Of a stretch of DNA of 64,000 nt, positions 61,405 through 64,000 are shown piece after piece. Origin of the DNA: Bradyrhizobium rifense (GTDB lineage Bacteria > Pseudomonadota > Alphaproteobacteria > Rhizobiales > Xanthobacteraceae); assembly GCF_008123425.1 (NCBI RefSeq), contig NZ_VSSS01000004.1, forward strand, positions 34,572-98,571, given 5' to 3'. The translations under genes were made by a program, and so were the position numbers. The notes under the pieces were generated by a model that made no database searches, had not been told where the DNA came from, and was given only the letters and a program-made list of their open reading frames with translations. Each line of letters begins with the position of its first letter. Position 1 is the stretch's first letter.

Positions 61405-61913
61405 ATATCCGCGGCCATCTTCGCGAGCGTTGCGACGGTATTCATATTGCGCGCGGTACCGGTCTTGGCAGCGGGGATGACGAGCTTCGACGTCCCCATG
61501 CCGTCGCCATAGTGCACGTAAATCTCGCGGCGGCCGAGGCGGAGCTCTTCGTTGTTCTGGCCGCGGATGCTGGTAAGCGCGTCTTTAGGTAGTGCGCTGT
61601 CGAGGAAGATCGCGACGGTGCGGTTGGGCGCAGCCTTTGGAAAAGGATTGTCGGCCGAGATTTGCGCCATCTCGGCTGCGCTGCGCACGAGCACACCAAC
61701 CGGCGCGCCGGCGTAGGCGTGCAGGCGCTTTTCGAGGGCGGTCTTGATTGCAGCTTCCGACTTGCGGCTGGTAAAGACCACATTGCCGCTGGCGATGTAG
61801 GTGCGCACGGCACCGAAACCGAGCTCTTCGCACATCGCTTTGAGCTCGCTCATCGGCAGCTTGCCGGTGCCTCCGACATTGACCGCGCGCAGCAGGGCTA
61901 CGAACGCGGTCAT
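61401..61913 (-). CDS. DUF1697-domain protein
   Basis: This is a 170-aa protein matching DUF1697: VALLRAVNVGGTGKLPMSELKAMCEELGF, YIASGNVVFTS, and EIYVHYGDGMGTSKL. Members are small, widespread and of unknown function. It is downstream of the alpha/beta hydrolase on the same strand with a 7-bp gap, so the two are probably one operon. Confidence 0.92.
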   Translation of the reverse strand: MTAFVALLRAVNVGGTGKLPMSELKAMCEELGFGAVRTYIASGNVVFTSRKSEAAIKTALEKRLHAYAGAPVGVLVRSAAEMAQISADNPFPKAAPNRTVAIFLDSALPKDALTSIRGQNNEELRLGRREIYVHYGDGMGTSKLVIPAAKTGTARNMNTVATLAKMAADI

Positions 61914-61920
61914 GTCAATC

Positions 61921-62568
61921 TCAGCGCACGTTGGCGAGGCGCATGTCGAGATAGGCCGTGATGGTTTCCATCAGCGGCTCGAGCTTGGCGTCGAAGAAGT
62001 GGTTGGCGCCGGGGATGACCTGCTGGTCGATCACGATGCCCTTCTGCGTCTTCAGCTTCTCGACCAGCGTGTTGACGTCCTTCGGCGGCACCACCGCGTC
62101 CTTCTCGCCATGCACGATGAGCCCGGAGGACGGGCAGGGCGCAAGGAACGAGAAGTCGTAAAGGTTCGCCGGCGGCGCGATCGAGATGAAGCCCTCGACC
62201 TCGGGGCGGCGCATCAGAAGCTGCATACCGATCCAGGCGCCGAAGGAGAAGCCGGCGACCCAGCAGGCGCGCGCCTCGGGATTGATGGTCTGCGCCCAGT
62301 CAAGCGCTGCCGCCGCATCCGACAATTCGCCAGTGCCGTGGTCGAACGAGCCCTGGCTGCGGCCGACGCCGCGGAAGTTGAAGCGCAGCACCGAGAAGCC
62401 GCGATGCGCGAAGGCGTAGTAGCATTGGTAGATGATCTGATGATTCATCGTGCCATGAAACTGCGGATGCGGATGCAGGACCATCGCGATCGGCGCGTTC
62501 TTCTGCTTGGCCGGGTGGTAGCGGCCTTCGAGACGGCCGGCGGGGCCAGTGAAAATAACTTCAGGCAT
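61921..62568 (-). CDS. Alpha/beta hydrolase
   Basis: This is a 215-aa single-domain hydrolase. The oxyanion region is VLHPHPQFHGTMNH, the strand RFNFRGVGRSQG follows, and the nucleophile elbow reads GFSFGAW with Ser. The acid D is in HGEKDAVVPP and the catalytic His in IPGANHFF. The type (YsgA/CocE-NonD-like) is a general esterase or dienelactone-like hydrolase with no assigned substrate. The ATG at 62568 begins MPEVIFTGPAGRL; 16 upstream codons are not conserved-looking. Confidence 0.92.
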   Translation of the reverse strand: MPEVIFTGPAGRLEGRYHPAKQKNAPIAMVLHPHPQFHGTMNHQIIYQCYYAFAHRGFSVLRFNFRGVGRSQGSFDHGTGELSDAAAALDWAQTINPEARACWVAGFSFGAWIGMQLLMRRPEVEGFISIAPPANLYDFSFLAPCPSSGLIVHGEKDAVVPPKDVNTLVEKLKTQKGIVIDQQVIPGANHFFDAKLEPLMETITAYLDMRLANVR

Positions 62569-62921
62569 GGATGATCTCTTGATTGATGTCCTGGAGAGAC
62601 GGTTCTCCGCAATCAACCGATTGTGGCCTCATCGGCAGCGACGCCGGCGAGAGCGCGAATGGAAGGGCGAGAAGGCGTGCGCCTCGCGGTGATGCGCAAA
62701 TGGCGCGCGGTGACTTGACGGCCGCGTTCTAACATAGGCTGCGGGGCTAAAAGCAAGCATCTTCGACATCTGCCAATGTGCTCAAGAACTTAGCTGGTCA
62801 TCGCGGTGTCATGCCCATGGCGGCCGGAGTGGGGCGGGGCAATGGCCAGGCTCGCATTAGTGGCGACAACTGATTGGAATCACGATCGTTTATCGACCGT
62901 CCGGGCGATCCGACGAGCGAT
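62569..62921. other. 353-bp gap between the LytTR gene stop and the hydrolase start
   Basis: It must hold the promoter of the hydrolase operon. I see no gene, clear promoter boxes or strong terminator in it. Confidence 0.5.
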
Positions 62922-63872
62922 TCACACCGGCGCGGTGCGCCCTCCAAGCGAGGCGACCGCGGGCCGGTAGCGGCGGCTGCCCCCAAGTGTTTGCCCATTG
63001 TCGAATGTGAGCTCGAAATCCCCTGACGGCTTGAAGTCCACGCCGCTGACCCGGTCGAGATTGGCGAGCCTGGTCCGATGCACGCGCACGATGGCGAAGC
63101 GGGCGAGCTCGCTTTCGGTCGCGGCCAACGTGCCGCGGATCAGGTGCTGGGTGCCGTTGGCGAGGATGTATTCAATATAGTTTCCGGCGGAGGCGACCCA
63201 GAGGATGTCACGCGGCGCGACGCGGATGCGGCTGCCGCCGTCCCGGAGCCAGATCAGATCGGGGGATGGTTGCTCCTGCGGAGCGGCCGGCATGGACGCG
63301 GCCGCGCGCGCGGCCTTCCGCAGCTCACGCCGGCTTTCGATCAGCCAGAGCGTTGCTCCCAGCAGCAGAGCGGTGACGGCATCCTTGCGGAACTCGTACA
63401 GGACTGTCGCCAGTGAGAAGTGGAAGTCGTAGGCGCCTCCCGCGAGCCAAAGCAGGAGTTTCCGCAAACCCACCATGCCGGTGATGTGGAGGGCCGAGAA
63501 GCCGAGCAGGCCGGCCGCAGCGATTCCGATCCGTGCCGCAAGGCCCCGTGCCTGACGGATGCGCCGGACTGCCAGCGCCAGGATCGGCACCAGCAGCAGG
63601 ATGACGATGATGCTCGACAGCTCCCAGAACAGTCGCCGGCCAATGTCATAGCTGTCGCCACGCCAGGCGGCGTCTTGTGCGCCGGAGAGCGCATTGACGA
63701 TGCCGATGGCGAACGCGACGGCTGCGATCGCAGCAAACATCATCCAGTCGCCATTGATCCCGCCGGGCCAACCGCTCGTCCCAGAGGGCGACGCCTCATC
63801 CCCTCGCGCCCGGTCCTGATCCCAAACCGTCTCGACGCGCTCCGTTTCGGGAGCATTTTGGCCCTCAGCCAT
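62922..63872 (-). CDS. Membrane-bound LytTR-family regulator
   Basis: This is a 316-aa protein. The polar N-terminus (1-42) is followed by four TM helices (about 43-63, 84-103, 113-135 and 160-178) and a C-terminal LytTR DNA-binding domain (about 208-310) with ILWVASAGNYIEYILANG and FAIVRVHRTRLANLDRV. It lacks a receiver domain, so the membrane part is probably the sensor. It is divergent from an acyltransferase gene with a 44-bp gap and may control it. The ligand is unknown. Confidence 0.92.
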   Translation of the reverse strand: MAEGQNAPETERVETVWDQDRARGDEASPSGTSGWPGGINGDWMMFAAIAAVAFAIGIVNALSGAQDAAWRGDSYDIGRRLFWELSSIIVILLLVPILALAVRRIRQARGLAARIGIAAAGLLGFSALHITGMVGLRKLLLWLAGGAYDFHFSLATVLYEFRKDAVTALLLGATLWLIESRRELRKAARAAASMPAAPQEQPSPDLIWLRDGGSRIRVAPRDILWVASAGNYIEYILANGTQHLIRGTLAATESELARFAIVRVHRTRLANLDRVSGVDFKPSGDFELTFDNGQTLGGSRRYRPAVASLGGRTAPV

Positions 63873-63916
63873 GGCCCGAAAACCGCGTTTGCCGTCCCGT
63901 CAAGGAGCAGAGAACC

Positions 63917-64000
63917 ATGTCAATACCGCAACAAATTTCGACTTCGGAACGACGCATCGATCTGGATTGGGTGCGGATTTTAGCACTACTTTGGCAGATT
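63917..64000 (+). CDS. Acyltransferase-3 family membrane protein (partial)
   Basis: Only 28 codons are inside the window: MSIPQQISTSERRID, then LDWVRILALLWQI. The RxxDLDWVRxLA opening is the usual start of Acyltransferase_3 (OafA/OpgC-like) membrane proteins, which O-acylate glycans. AGGAG lies nine bases before the ATG. The identification rests on this short stretch only. Confidence 0.65.
   Translation, partial: MSIPQQISTSERRIDLDWVRILALLWQI

Overview
The window is high-GC chromosomal DNA of an alphaproteobacterium, most likely Bradyrhizobium or a close relative. This rests on the accC/accB/aroQ gene order, a DUF1236 protein, the DUF6502/DUF5666 pair, many EamA, MFS and ABC uptake genes, and short palindromic intergenic repeats of a kind I recognise from that group. 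The species call is inference because no rRNA gene is present. I saw no tRNA or rRNA gene, insertion sequence, phage gene or CRISPR array.

Layout. 1-1866 (minus): a CHASE3 histidine kinase and its CheY-like partner, cut by the window edge. 1971-4399 (minus): accC, accB and aroQ. 4656-7948 (minus): three exported proteins (DUF1236, a DsbA-like oxidoreductase, an M48 protease with TPRs). 8126-11380 (plus): an aminotransferase, bioY and dctA. 11414-13235: an NAD(P)-binding epimerase-like gene divergent from an XRE regulator, with a paired direct repeat between them. 13297-15381: a TPR/glycosyltransferase-like fusion. 15378-20278: an amidase, MFS transporter and D-amino-acid dehydrogenase-like operon divergent from an XRE-cupin regulator. 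20348-23437 (minus): RNase E with a very His-rich insert, followed by a 705-bp leader region. 24143-31171 (plus): cell-wall amidase, PBP1A, prfB with its programmed frameshift, a beta-hydroxyacid dehydrogenase and an EamA exporter. 31251-33508: a second EamA protein and an orphan branched-chain amino-acid binding protein.

33586-39092 (minus) is a compact surface-glycan module: a 54-codon membrane ORF, a glycosyltransferase fused to a Wzm-type ABC permease, a Wzt-type ATPase, a second glycosyltransferase and an O-antigen-ligase-like protein. 39218-41319 (plus) is the DUF6502/DUF5666 pair behind repeated GTGGGA boxes. 41335-46242 (minus) is a six-gene operon: RraA/HMG-aldolase-like enzyme, aminotransferase, and polar amino-acid ABC transporter (binding protein, two permeases, ATPase). 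A LysR gene is divergent from it. I infer uptake and breakdown of an unusual amino acid.

47351-64000 holds an M23 peptidase, a single-Cys peroxiredoxin with a histone-H1-like tail, a 1277-aa AsmA-like protein, a chemoreceptor, a DoxX protein, an MFS transporter, tyrS, anmK, a glutathione transferase behind a striking palindromic promoter, an SMR protein with Asp in place of the essential Glu, DUF1697, an alpha/beta hydrolase, a membrane LytTR regulator, and the start of an acyltransferase cut by the window end.

The best candidates for undescribed biology are the glycosyltransferase-Wzm fusion module, the RraA/aminotransferase/ABC operon, the His-rich RNase E insert, and the DUF6502/DUF5666 pair with its inferred operator.
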